Positions 6,250-14,008 of a stretch of DNA of 28,932 nt are shown here, one piece after another (the first letter of the stretch is position 1; every line of letters starts with the position of its first letter). The position numbers and the translations under genes were made by a program. Below the pieces are notes generated by a model. That model saw nothing but the letters and a program-made list of their open reading frames with translations, made no database searches and was not told where the DNA came from. The stretch spans positions 1 to 28,932 of the IMG/VR virus record IMGVR_UViG_3300049222_000093; one strand, given 5' to 3'. The stretch is from a virus.

Positions 6250-7179
6250 ATGGCAAAACAAGAGATATTAAACAGGCTAATTGATACTCACGAACAAAGA
6301 GTTATTGGCGTACTTAAAAAACTTGAAGATGACATTATTGCTGATTTAACCAAGTCAACCGCAGGTGGTGAAAAGCTAACCACCCAACTAGCAGTTCAAC
6401 TTAGACCGAACCTTAAAAGATTAATTGAAGAAAACTATTTATCAGAAGTAGATGATATTATCCGTAGTGACTATGATGAGATTATAAAAGAATATCAGAA
6501 GTTCATTAGACCGCTACCTATCCCTGCAAGGTTTAAATCATTAACGAAACCTAATCTGGAAGTCATTAACCAACTAAAGTTTTTATCTTTTAGTGGGTTT
6601 GAGGATATTGCAAACACCTACCTAGACACATTAGCGAATGAGGTTTATCAGTCCGCTATTGTAGGCAAGGACTTTAGAGATATGGTAAAAAATATTAGAG
6701 CCAAAATAAATGGCGTTTACCAGAGAAGTGATGAAACAGAAATCAATCGCCTTGTAGATTTCATAGATAAAAATAGATATTCCAACAATGCTAGTATCAA
6801 GGCACAAGTAGCTGTAGCAAAAGAAACACTACAGTCTAAATATGCCGCTGATATTTATGGCGATAATATGCGAAGATATGCAAGTCAAATGGCACACGAT
6901 AGTTTAATGCAGTTTGATGGACAGTTTACAAAGTACAAAGCCGCAGAAGCAGGTATCACTAACTATAAATACACAGGAACGAATATTGTGACTACACGAC
7001 CTTTTTGTAGAAATAACCTTAATAAAGTGTTTTCTGAAGAAGAAGCTATTAGTTTATGGACATCTACTAGGTGGGCAGGAAAGTCTGGAACTGACCCATT
7101 TATCAATAGAGGTGGTTATAGATGCCGCCACAGCTTTATTCCCTACGACCCAGAATGGGAAAATTTGATTGAAGAATAG
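6250..7179 (+). CDS. MuF / SPP1 gp7-like head morphogenesis protein
   Basis: A 309-residue minor head protein. The long helical N-terminal part (1-230) is followed by a conserved C-terminal block: GTNIVTTRPFCRNNLNKVFS (about 244-263) and GGYRCRHSFIPYDPEW (about 289-304). This RxFC...GxxxCRH pattern is the hallmark of MuF-type proteins, which associate with the portal and enter the head in small numbers. In most siphoviruses this gene directly follows the portal; here about 2.3 kb of small basic genes and the antisense island intervene. A TTGACA lies at 6223-6228 but without a convincing -10. No clear ribosome site is seen beyond GGAAAAA. Confidence 0.8.
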   Translation: MAKQEILNRLIDTHEQRVIGVLKKLEDDIIADLTKSTAGGEKLTTQLAVQLRPNLKRLIEENYLSEVDDIIRSDYDEIIKEYQKFIRPLPIPARFKSLTKPNLEVINQLKFLSFSGFEDIANTYLDTLANEVYQSAIVGKDFRDMVKNIRAKINGVYQRSDETEINRLVDFIDKNRYSNNASIKAQVAVAKETLQSKYAADIYGDNMRRYASQMAHDSLMQFDGQFTKYKAAEAGITNYKYTGTNIVTTRPFCRNNLNKVFSEEEAISLWTSTRWAGKSGTDPFINRGGYRCRHSFIPYDPEWENLIEE

Positions 7180-7193
7180 AAATTTTTTATATA
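7165..7193 (+). promoter_or_regulatory. candidate promoter for scaffold and capsid genes
   Basis: TTGATT (7165-7170) and TATATA (7188-7193) are 17 bases apart, between the MuF and scaffold genes. The -35-like hexamer is identical to the one at 904-909. With the hairpin after the capsid gene (8813-8833) it would define a separate, highly expressed scaffold-capsid transcript. The match is moderate only. Confidence 0.35.
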
Positions 7194-7227
7194 TCTCTTA
7201 AATAAATACTAACTAAAGGAGTATCTT

Positions 7228-7938
7228 ATGTCTGACGAGAATAAAACGGAACAGGTGGAAGCAACAACAACAGAAAATGTAGAAGTAAAACAGGAACAAC
7301 CTGTAGAACAACCACAACCAAAACAAGTTGATATTGATAAGGTAGTAAAGGATAGACTTTACCGCCAAGAACAGAAATTATTAAATGAACTAGGTGTTAG
7401 TTCATTAGATGATGCCAAATCAGCTATTGATTCAATCAAGAAAGCAGAAGAAGAAAAGCAGATTGAACGAGGTAAATTTGATGAAGTCATCAAAAAGAAA
7501 ACTCAAGAATATAATGAAAAACTTTCTAAATTAGAAAATGAGTTAAGAGATGAAAGAGTTGATAAGCAATTAATCAATGCGGCATCAAAACATAAAGCCA
7601 TCAATCCAGAACAAATCAAATCTCTACTAAAGAATAATGTTCATCTAAACAAAGATGGCAAAGTAGAAGTTGTTGATTCTAATGGAACACCGAGATATAA
7701 CAAGGATGGTGACTTATTGACTGTTGATGAGGCAGTACAAGAGTTTTTAACGCAGAACGCACACTTCCAAGCGGCAACTCCCTCTGGGAGCGGAAGCGTG
7801 TCTAATGTGGGTCAGTCAACTACGCAAAAGACTTTAAACATTGCGGACTTAGATATGAGTAATCCTGCTGATAGAAAAGCATACGCAGAGTATCGCAAAT
7901 CTAGAGATAGTGTTACTCAGATTAAATTAAATAAATAA
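7228..7938 (+). CDS. capsid scaffolding protein
   Basis: A 236-residue, highly charged protein placed immediately before the major capsid gene. It has an acidic, Gln/Pro-rich start, a long helical coiled-coil segment (about 60-125, with KKKTQEYNEKLSKLENELRDERVDKQL) and a Gly/Ser linker. The short conserved C-terminus (LDMSNPADRKAYAEYRK) is the end that typically binds capsid subunits. Such scaffolds direct prohead assembly and are then removed. The ribosome site is AAAGGAG (about 7216-7222). There is no protease domain in it or next to it, so scaffold exit without proteolysis, or proteolysis by an unrecognised enzyme, are both possible. Confidence 0.85.
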   Translation: MSDENKTEQVEATTTENVEVKQEQPVEQPQPKQVDIDKVVKDRLYRQEQKLLNELGVSSLDDAKSAIDSIKKAEEEKQIERGKFDEVIKKKTQEYNEKLSKLENELRDERVDKQLINAASKHKAINPEQIKSLLKNNVHLNKDGKVEVVDSNGTPRYNKDGDLLTVDEAVQEFLTQNAHFQAATPSGSGSVSNVGQSTTQKTLNIADLDMSNPADRKAYAEYRKSRDSVTQIKLNK

Positions 7939-7954
7939 CGAAAGGTAAAAACAA

Positions 7955-8800
7955 ATGGCAAACGAAAGCACAAGTAGTACGCTCAGCGAACTATATACTG
8001 AAATCGTTGCTGAAGCTGAGTTCGTAATTCAAGAGCAATCAATAATGAAGAACTTAGTGAAAAACTACACCATTGCAGGTGGCGGAAAATCTGTAGAAGT
8101 ACCGATTTATTCTGCAATCTCTGCGGCGGCTGTAGCGGAAGCAACCGATTTATCAAACACAGCAGTAAACCCATCTTCAGTAACAATCACTGCTTCTGAA
8201 GTTGGTGTAATGACAACTTTAACCGACCTAGCGAGAAACTCCGCACCAAGAAACGTAGCGGCAGATATCGGTAGATTATTCGGTGAAGGTATTGCAAAGA
8301 AAATGGATGAAGATTTAATTGCATTATTTGATGGTTTCTCAACTACTCTAGGTGATGGAACTGGTGCGATTGCGGCATCTTCTATTTTCAATGCGGCATC
8401 AACTCTAAGAGCGGCAGGACTGCCAATCAATGAGTGTTACGCTGTATTACACCCAAAGATTGCTTATGACTTAAAAGCAAACTTAACAAACACATTTGCA
8501 AACCCAAATGCAGGTGATTTACAGAACGAAGCATTAAGAAGCGGTTTTGTAGGTCAGATTGCAGGTATTTCCGTATTTGAAACTTCAAACATGGCTAATA
8601 CAGGTACAGCAGGTGACTACAAAGGTGCAGTATTCCACAAGGATGCACTTGCACTAGCTATGATGCAGGACATCAAGATTGAAACTCAAAGAGATGCTTC
8701 TCTAAGAGCAGACGAGATTGTTGCTACTGCTGTTTATGGCGTAGGCGAGTTACATGATTCTTATGGTGTAGAAATGCACTTTGATTCATCAATCCAGTAG
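7955..8800 (+). CDS. major capsid protein, HK97-fold type
   Basis: A 281-residue protein. It has a short helical N-arm (LSELYTEIVAEAEFVIQEQSIMKNLVKNY), then SVEVPIYS, a T-rich strand region ending in LTDLARNSAPRNVAADIGRLFGEGIAKKMDEDLIALFDGF (the long spine-helix region, about 88-130), the ECYAVLHPKIAYDL A-domain segment and a C-terminal GVYGVGELHDSYGVEM strand. The order and composition match marine HK97-fold capsid proteins. There is no long N-terminal delta domain, consistent with a separate scaffold gene just upstream. The ribosome site is GAAAGG at about 7939-7945. Confidence 0.9.
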   Translation: MANESTSSTLSELYTEIVAEAEFVIQEQSIMKNLVKNYTIAGGGKSVEVPIYSAISAAAVAEATDLSNTAVNPSSVTITASEVGVMTTLTDLARNSAPRNVAADIGRLFGEGIAKKMDEDLIALFDGFSTTLGDGTGAIAASSIFNAASTLRAAGLPINECYAVLHPKIAYDLKANLTNTFANPNAGDLQNEALRSGFVGQIAGISVFETSNMANTGTAGDYKGAVFHKDALALAMMQDIKIETQRDASLRADEIVATAVYGVGELHDSYGVEMHFDSSIQ

Positions 8801-8812
8801 TATATGCTTATG

Positions 8813-8833
8813 GGTGGGGATATACTCCCCACC
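8813..8833 (+). terminator. strong hairpin after the capsid gene
   Basis: GGTGGGGA (8813-8820), a 5-base loop and TCCCCACC (8826-8833) form a perfect 8-bp GC-rich stem in otherwise AT-rich DNA, 13 bases after the capsid stop. Only TGTT follows rather than a long U run. It may be a partial terminator or a stem that protects the abundant capsid mRNA from 3' decay. Confidence 0.7.
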
Positions 8834-8851
8834 TGTTAAAAAGGAATTATT

Positions 8852-9016
8852 ATGACTGAATTAGTAAAATTAAAAAAAGGCGATAAAATAATCACCAGAA
8901 CAAAATTTGATTGGGAAAAAAATTTAATCCATTGGAAAATGAGAGGGTTTGATTTAGTAGATAATAAACCCAAAGAAGAAAAACCAAAAAGAACTAGGAA
9001 GAAGAAAGAAGATTAA
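8852..9016 (+). CDS. small basic protein, 54 aa, after the capsid
   Basis: ATG at 8852 follows AAGGAA (8841-8846); TAA at 9014-9016 shares its last base with the next ATG. The product begins MTELVKLKKGDKIITRTKFD and ends in a Lys/Arg/Glu-rich tail (KPKRTRKKKED). Its layout (VKL.K.G..I, a central Trp, an aromatic G..L and a charged tail) is like the 59-aa product at 10408. A small domain associated with head completion is possible; the function is unknown. Confidence 0.75.
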   Translation: MTELVKLKKGDKIITRTKFDWEKNLIHWKMRGFDLVDNKPKEEKPKRTRKKKED

Positions 9017-9504
9017 TGGCAACAACAGAATTTTCAGTAACAGTCGCAGATATTAAAAAATATGTTCCAGACATTGAAGATTATGGATTATTAGATAGTA
9101 ATAATGATTTTGATGAACCACTACAACAAGCTGAAAATGATGTTATTAGACAGGTTAGAGAAGAATGGTGGGAAAGATACCGCCATACTGTTCGTTACAA
9201 AGATATAACAAAAGTTACTACATTAGAGTTAGATAGTTCAAAATTAACAAACGCACAATGGACTAGAAGTGTAGTTTATAGAGCATTAGCAGAATATATT
9301 TATCCAATACTAACTAAATGGAAAGACCCACAAGGTGGTGACGGACAAGATGCTTTCCAAGTGCAAATGGCACATTACAGAGCAAAATATGCAGAAGAAT
9401 TCCAAGCAGTTCTTCGTGACGGAGTTGAATATGATGAGGATGGGGATGCATCAGTTACTGCTAGTGAAAAAGAACCTATACATCATTTAAGATTAGTTCG
9501 TTAA
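9016..9504 (+). CDS. head-tail connector / adaptor protein (putative)
   Basis: A 162-residue protein directly downstream of the capsid genes. It begins with VTVADIKKYVPDIEDYGLLDSNNDFDEPLQQAENDVIRQVREEWW, a helical layout like HK97 gp6/SPP1 gp15 adaptors, which dock under the portal. A long central helix carries YRALAEYIYPILTKWKDP. The length is slightly above the usual 100-140 residues. The assignment rests mostly on position: capsid, adaptor, neck protein, tail terminator, tail tube. The gene is coupled to both neighbours by one-base TAATG overlaps. Confidence 0.7.
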   Translation: MATTEFSVTVADIKKYVPDIEDYGLLDSNNDFDEPLQQAENDVIRQVREEWWERYRHTVRYKDITKVTTLELDSSKLTNAQWTRSVVYRALAEYIYPILTKWKDPQGGDGQDAFQVQMAHYRAKYAEEFQAVLRDGVEYDEDGDASVTASEKEPIHHLRLVR

Positions 9505-9968
9505 TGGTTGCTGATGTTCGCATCAAGGACAACTCTGTTCAAGTAAGAAAATCACTACAAAGAGTATCTAAACAAGTACCTAAAGCTATTAAAAGAGCCT
9601 TAGCCAATGCAACAGCTTTTGAGATTGCGGCTATTAAAGAACGCACCCAATCTAAAGGAATAGATTTTAGAGGCAGGGCATTTAAATCTTATTCCCCTAA
9701 ATACAAAAGAAGATTAGTAAAACAATCTGGTGTTGTTGACTTAACAGATACAGGACAAATGTTTAGTTCATTAACAAGCAAGGTAACACCGAGTAAAGGT
9801 CAATTATTTTTTAGACAAGCATCAGCTAATAAAAAAGCATTTTTTCATGATGTTGCAGGTGTTGGTAAAAGTAAAGTTATCCGACCCTTTTTTAGAATAA
9901 GTAAAAAAGAAGAAACAAATATTGAAAAGATATTCTTTAATGTGTTAGAAAGAGAACTGAGATTATGA
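9504..9968 (+). CDS. neck / virion morphogenesis protein (HK97 gp10 or Mu gpG-like)
   Basis: A 154-residue basic protein. Residues about 14-50 (VRKSLQRVSKQVPKAIKRALANATAFEIAAIKERTQ) form a helical segment, followed by FRGRAFKSYSPKYKRR and VDLTDTGQMFSSLT. The pattern 'F..YS..Y...K...G...VDL..TG.M..SL' is typical of the phage virion-morphogenesis family that closes the neck between head and tail. The C-terminus VIRPFFRISKKEE also matches that family ('..R.F.G.S..'). It overlaps the preceding stop by one base and the following ATG by four (ATGA). Confidence 0.78.
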   Translation: MVADVRIKDNSVQVRKSLQRVSKQVPKAIKRALANATAFEIAAIKERTQSKGIDFRGRAFKSYSPKYKRRLVKQSGVVDLTDTGQMFSSLTSKVTPSKGQLFFRQASANKKAFFHDVAGVGKSKVIRPFFRISKKEETNIEKIFFNVLERELRL

Positions 9969-10408
9969 GTATTAGAGAAGATATAGCGGCAAATATTATT
10001 ACTGTATTAGATGCAGTAAGTTCGCCTATTGAATTAAAAAAAATTACTAGAGAACCTTTTGAACCTGAACAATTAGCTGACCCTCAATTTCCTGCTATTT
10101 ATATTTCTACAGGTGACGAGGTACGAGAGGATTATACTCTTGGTGATACTGCGGCAGGAAAAAGAAGTGGTACAATAGATTATGTTTTAGTGGGTTATGT
10201 CAAAGGCACAGAAACTAATTTAGATACAAAACGCAATCAATTAATTGAGGTTATAGAGGAAACACTTGATGTAGATAGGACTAGAGGTGGTAATTCTCTT
10301 AATAGCCAAATAGTAGAAGTTAGTTCAGATGAAGGCACATTATATCCTTTGGGTGGAATAAGAATTGTGGTAAGAGTATTTTATGAATTTGTACGAGGTA
10401 CAGCATAA
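9965..10408 (+). CDS. tail terminator protein (putative)
   Basis: A 147-residue protein with an N-terminal helix (IREDIAANIITVLDAV), PAIYISTGDEVRE, a repeating strand pattern (IDYVLVGYVKG) and a long helix (LDTKRNQLIEVIEETLDVDR), ending in IRIVVRVFYEF. This alpha-beta layout matches lambda gpU/HK97-type terminators, which cap the finished tail and form the joining surface with the neck. Its position just before the tail tube gene supports this. The start overlaps the preceding stop by 4 bases. Confidence 0.75.
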   Translation: MSIREDIAANIITVLDAVSSPIELKKITREPFEPEQLADPQFPAIYISTGDEVREDYTLGDTAAGKRSGTIDYVLVGYVKGTETNLDTKRNQLIEVIEETLDVDRTRGGNSLNSQIVEVSSDEGTLYPLGGIRIVVRVFYEFVRGTA

Positions 10409-10587
10409 TGGCTAAAAGAGTAAAGCTATACAAAGATGGTAATTCCATAGAAGTATGGGATAATAATATAGACAAGTTTCTTGCTAATGGTTATAAACTA
10501 GAAGCAGAAAAAAAATCTACTAAAAAGAAAAAAGTAGATGATAACATACAAGAAGGAGATAACGAATGGCAACACATACAGGCGTAA
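10408..10587 (+). CDS. small protein, 59 aa, before the tail tube gene
   Basis: ATG 10408 overlaps the previous stop by one base and TAA ends at 10587, overlapping the next gene by 22 bases. The product begins MAKRVKLYKDGNSIEVWDNN, continues IDKFLANGYKLE and ends in a charged Lys-rich tail. The AGAAGGAG sequence near its end (10551-10558) also serves as the ribosome site of the tail tube gene at 10566. It resembles the 54-aa protein at 8852 in layout and may be a distant paralog. Confidence 0.72.
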   Translation: MAKRVKLYKDGNSIEVWDNNIDKFLANGYKLEAEKKSTKKKKVDDNIQEGDNEWQHIQA

Positions 10588-10955
10588 GCGGAGTTGTTAA
10601 ACTAGGTACAGATACAGTTGCAGAAGTTGTAGGCTTCAATCTAGATGAAACAAATGATACTGTGGAAACGACAACTCTTACTTCCACCGCCAAAACTTAC
10701 TCAGCACTTAGAAAAGATGCTACAGGCACTATTGAATGTCATTGGGATGAAACAGATACTAATGGACAAGAATCACTAGACGTAGGTGCATCAGTAACAT
10801 TAAATCTTTATCCTGAAGGTTCAGATAGCGGTGATGCATATTATACAGGAACTGCTTTAGTGACAGGTGCAAGTGTAGCGGTAACTATGGATGGTGTAAT
10901 CAGCAGAACTTTTAACGTACAGTTCTCTGGTGGCGTAACACATACAACAGTCTAA
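10566..10955 (+). CDS. major tail tube protein
   Basis: A 129-residue Thr/Gly/Val-rich beta protein. It begins THTGVSGVVKLGTDTVAEVVGFNLDETNDTVETTTL, then TYSALRKDATGTIECHWDETD, and ends in a VTMDGVISRTFNVQFSG strand. This pattern, including short loops around 'A.V.GF.L......ET..L....', is typical of short marine siphovirus tube proteins, which stack as hexameric rings around the tape measure. The position (after the terminator, before the chaperone and tape measure) fits. It is expected to be one of the two most abundant virion proteins. The ribosome site AAGGAGA lies 6-12 bases before the ATG. Confidence 0.85.
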   Translation: MATHTGVSGVVKLGTDTVAEVVGFNLDETNDTVETTTLTSTAKTYSALRKDATGTIECHWDETDTNGQESLDVGASVTLNLYPEGSDSGDAYYTGTALVTGASVAVTMDGVISRTFNVQFSGGVTHTTV

Positions 10956-10960
10956 TCTAT

Positions 10961-11308
10961 ATGCCCAAGAAAGATTATCTTGAAGGTGCTATAAATCATT
11001 TTAAGCACCAAGAGATTAAAATTATTGAAGTAGAAGAATGGGGATTAACAGGCGAAGATGCCATTTATGTTAAACCATTTACACTTTTAGAAAAAGCAGA
11101 AATCTTTAAAGGCTCTAGTGATAACGACTTAACTGTCTTAATTGATGTCATTGTAAAAAAGGCACAAACAAAAGATGGTGAGTTAATGTTTGATATAGAA
11201 AGTAAGATTAGGATGAAGAAGTTTGTTGACCCAGATATTATAGCTAGAGTGTCTAGTGAAATATTAAATCCTTCAACTGATGATACTAAAACCCTAAAAA
11301 AAAACTAA
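10961..11308 (+). CDS. tail assembly chaperone, G form (115 aa)
   Basis: The zero-frame product of the tail chaperone gene. Residues 1-115 include IIEVEEWGLTGEDAIYVKPFTLLEKAEIFKG and a helical second half; it ends TDDTKTLKKN at a TAA (11306-11308) right after an A-rich tract. Lambda gpG-type proteins coat the tape measure protein before tube polymerisation and are absent from the finished virion. The neighbours (tail tube before, tape measure after) define the role. Confidence 0.85.
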   Translation: MPKKDYLEGAINHFKHQEIKIIEVEEWGLTGEDAIYVKPFTLLEKAEIFKGSSDNDLTVLIDVIVKKAQTKDGELMFDIESKIRMKKFVDPDIIARVSSEILNPSTDDTKTLKKN

Positions 11309-11487
11309 ATTCTGATTCAGATTTTAGATTTCATTTTTTCTTAGCAGAAAAGCTACATAAAACTATTGGGGAAATTTTACAAATCCCAGTAGATGAATAT
11401 AATATGTGGGTAGCTTATTATAATCTCAAACATGAAGAAGAACAAAAAGCATTGAATAAACAGAAGATGCAAGGTAAAAGAAGATAA
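10961..11487 (+). CDS. tail assembly chaperone, GT frameshift form (about 175 aa)
   Basis: A -1 slip on A AAA AAC (11299-11305) continues at CTA 11305 and adds 60 residues (LNSDSDFRFHFFLAEKLHKT, then IGEILQIPVDEYNMWVAYYNLKHEEEQKALN and a basic end), stopping at TAA 11485-11487. The added T domain has the helical, aromatic 'W.AYY' core seen in many siphovirus chaperone T domains. It has no sensible start codon of its own, and its stop overlaps the tape-measure ATG by one base. In lambda, GT recruits tube subunits while G coats the tape measure; only a small fraction of ribosomes shift. Confidence 0.88.
11299..11305 (+). promoter_or_regulatory. -1 programmed frameshift site A AAA AAC
   Basis: The zero frame is CTA AAA AAA AAC TAA: nine consecutive A residues (11296-11304), with a canonical X XXY YYZ heptamer placed right before the stop. 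Both P-site AAA and A-site AAC can re-pair after slipping. No strong downstream hairpin is seen. Confidence 0.88.
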
Positions 11488-13418
11488 TGACTAAAAAATT
11501 ACTGATTGACATTATCGCTAAAGATAAGACCAAACAGGCATTAAATGGTGTTCAAAAAAATCTTTCAAATGTAAAAAACTCAGTTTTTAGTTTAAAAGGT
11601 GCATTAGTTGGTCTTGGTGCAGGTGCGATTGTTAAATCCTTTGTTGATGTAGGTAAGGAAGTTGAAAGCCTACAAGTTCGTTTTAAATTTTTATTTGGTT
11701 CAATAGAAGAAGGTAAAGTTGCCTTTGATAGTCTTACAGATTTTGCAGGTAGAGTTCCCTTTTCATTAGAGGAAATATCAAGAGCATCAGGTAATTTAGC
11801 GGTTGTAGCCAAAGATGCACAAGATTTAAATAGAGTTTTAGAAATTACTGGTAATGTAGCCGCAGTCACAGGATTAGACTTTGAAACTACATCAAGCCAA
11901 ATTCAAAGAGCATTTTCAGGTGGTATTGGTGCGGCAGATTTATTTAGAGAAAGAGGTGTTAGAGCCTTATTAGGTTTCCAAAATGGTGCTAAAGTCACTG
12001 CTGAGGAAACAATAGCAAGGTTTGAAGAATTATTTGCAGGTGATGGACAGTTTGCTAGTGCCACAAAAGATTTAGCAACAACTCTTGAAGGAACTCTATC
12101 CATGATAGGGGATAAATATTTTAAATTTCAAAAAGATGTAGCATCAGGATTTTTTGATGAACTCAAAGGTGAGTTTGGTGATTTAAATGTATTCTTAGAA
12201 CAAAATGAACAACAAATAAAAGATATAGCAACTGCTATTGGTGAGAATTTTGCAGGTGCTTTAACAAGAACATCAGAAACTATAAAAGGGGTTGCTCCTG
12301 CGGTTAAAACTATTTCAAATGCTTTAGGAAGTACAATTCAAGGTTTTGCGTCATTACCTCCATTTGTTCAAAATGTTGGTTTAGTAGGTGCTTTATTATT
12401 TGGTAAAAAAGGTGCAGTGGCATTAGCAGGTGTCTCTTTCTTTTTTGATAAAATTACTGACTTTATTGATAAAGTTAAAAATGAAAAAAATTTAGAAGAA
12501 TTATTAAAATTACCTAATGATGAATTATTAGAAAGTGTCAAATCATTAGAAGATATAAACGAACTTATTAGCTTCACAGAGCCAAAATTAATTAAAATTA
12601 AGGGAAAAATTATTGAAACAAATACTCAATATAAAGAGCAAAATGAATTATTAAAGGAATTAAGAAATCAAATTAATAATAATAATTTAGCTATTGAACA
12701 TGGTACTAAAGTAGGTTCACAATTTGCTAATGCTCTTGGAAAGATTGATGTTCAAGCAAAAAATTCAAACGAACAATTAAAAGAAATGACAAGAACAACT
12801 AATAAAATGGTTGTCATAGGTGGAATGGTTGGTGAGCAATTTCAAAAAGCATTAGAGAGTATGGGCGAAGGGGTTGATACAATTACAGAAGATAAATTTC
12901 CTAGATTTAAACAAGCCTTAGAAGATGCAGGAAATACAACACTTCAATTAGATAATTTATTTACTAATACCTTTAATAGTTTTACAGATACTTTAGCTGA
13001 CAGTATTATGACAGGTAAGTTTGCATTTAAAGATTTTGCAAGGTCGGTAATAGCAGATATAGCTAGAATAATTGCAAGACAACAAGCACTAATTGCCATT
13101 CAAAAAATATCTGGTTTATTTGGTGGAAGTTTATTTGGATTTAATATTGGCGGTTTATTACCTGCGAGGTCATCAGGTGGTAGAGTAAACGCAGGTATGC
13201 CAGTGACAGTTGGCGAGGCAGGAAAAGAAATTTTTGTACCCCAATCATCAGGAACTATAATACCAAACAATCAAGCAGGTGGCTCAACAAATATAAACTT
13301 CACTATCAATACAGTAGATGCACAAGGTGTTGATGAATTACTTACAAATAGACGAAGCACTATAATTAATGTTATTAATGATGCTTTAAATAGACAAGGG
13401 AAGGAAGCATTAGTTTAA
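11487..13418 (+). CDS. tail tape measure protein
   Basis: A 643-residue protein, the longest in the tail-shaft block, following the G/GT chaperone as expected. The N-terminus has IIAKDKTKQALNGVQKNLSNVKNSVFSLKGALVGLGAGAIVKSF, the usual coiled start with a Gly/Ala-rich hydrophobic stretch. Another hydrophobic segment is near 295-325 (LVGALLFGKKGAVALAGVSFFF). The C-terminus has GKFAFKDFARSVIADIARIIARQQALIAIQKI, SSGGRVNAGMPVTVGEAGKEIFVP and a final NRRSTIINVINDALNRQGKEALV, all standard tape-measure signatures. At about 0.15 nm per residue the tail would be roughly 95-100 nm. No peptidoglycan hydrolase domain is visible. Confidence 0.93.
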   Translation: MTKKLLIDIIAKDKTKQALNGVQKNLSNVKNSVFSLKGALVGLGAGAIVKSFVDVGKEVESLQVRFKFLFGSIEEGKVAFDSLTDFAGRVPFSLEEISRASGNLAVVAKDAQDLNRVLEITGNVAAVTGLDFETTSSQIQRAFSGGIGAADLFRERGVRALLGFQNGAKVTAEETIARFEELFAGDGQFASATKDLATTLEGTLSMIGDKYFKFQKDVASGFFDELKGEFGDLNVFLEQNEQQIKDIATAIGENFAGALTRTSETIKGVAPAVKTISNALGSTIQGFASLPPFVQNVGLVGALLFGKKGAVALAGVSFFFDKITDFIDKVKNEKNLEELLKLPNDELLESVKSLEDINELISFTEPKLIKIKGKIIETNTQYKEQNELLKELRNQINNNNLAIEHGTKVGSQFANALGKIDVQAKNSNEQLKEMTRTTNKMVVIGGMVGEQFQKALESMGEGVDTITEDKFPRFKQALEDAGNTTLQLDNLFTNTFNSFTDTLADSIMTGKFAFKDFARSVIADIARIIARQQALIAIQKISGLFGGSLFGFNIGGLLPARSSGGRVNAGMPVTVGEAGKEIFVPQSSGTIIPNNQAGGSTNINFTINTVDAQGVDELLTNRRSTIINVINDALNRQGKEALV

Positions 13419-14008
13419 TGAGTGGTACTTATCCAACATCACCAGAATTTAGGTCAATCGGTTTTTCATCTGAGCAAAAGACAATCACATCTACTACTGA
13501 CAGTGGGAAAATGTTTTCAGTTCAAGTTGATGGACAAAGATTTAAATTTAGTGCTACCTATCCCCCAATGAGAAGAAGTGATTTCGCACCTGTCATAGCT
13601 TTTATAATGAAACAAAGAAGTCAAAAAGAAACATTCCAAATTGCCTTACCAGATTTAAAAAACGCTAAAGGTGATGTATCTGGAACAGTTTTAGTCAATG
13701 GTTCACATTCAGCAGGTGACACTACGATTGATGTTGATGGAATGACAGGAACTTTAAAAGCAGGTGATTTTGTTAAATTTGCAGGAAGTGATAAAGTTCA
13801 CATGGTAGTTAGTGATGCAACTGCTGATGGTTCTAATGAAGCTACACTTACTATTGAACCACCACTTAGAGATGCTTTGTCTGATAATGCTTCAGTCACT
13901 TATGATGGTGTGGAATTTACAGTAAGACTGACATCAGATATTCAAGAGTTTAATACTAGCGATTTAGATTTATATAGATTTGAAGTTGATTTTATAGAGG
14001 CATTGTAA
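13418..14008 (+). CDS. minor tail protein, distal tail (lambda gpM / HK97-like)
   Basis: A 196-residue beta-rich protein. The N-terminus (TYPTSPEFRSIGFSSEQKTITSTTDSGKMFSVQVDGQRFKF) and FAPVIAFIMKQRSQKETFQIALPDL match the lambda M-like family. A middle insertion (DTTIDVDGMTGTLKAGDFVKFAGSDKVHMV) is a small beta domain often seen in this position. These proteins join the tube end to the tail tip. The gene sits between tape measure and gpL-like genes and is coupled by one-base overlaps on both sides. Confidence 0.75.
   Translation: MSGTYPTSPEFRSIGFSSEQKTITSTTDSGKMFSVQVDGQRFKFSATYPPMRRSDFAPVIAFIMKQRSQKETFQIALPDLKNAKGDVSGTVLVNGSHSAGDTTIDVDGMTGTLKAGDFVKFAGSDKVHMVVSDATADGSNEATLTIEPPLRDALSDNASVTYDGVEFTVRLTSDIQEFNTSDLDLYRFEVDFIEAL

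Noticed and set aside
6223-6251. Consensus TTGACA upstream of the MuF gene.
   Set aside because: The expected -10 position at 17 bases reads AAAAAT, and an alternative TAAAAA touches the ATG. Not enough for a promoter call.
8107-8430. 107-aa minus-strand frame inside the capsid gene.
   Set aside because: Opposite the highly constrained capsid sequence, without ribosome site; a shadow of GC-biased codons such as GCG.
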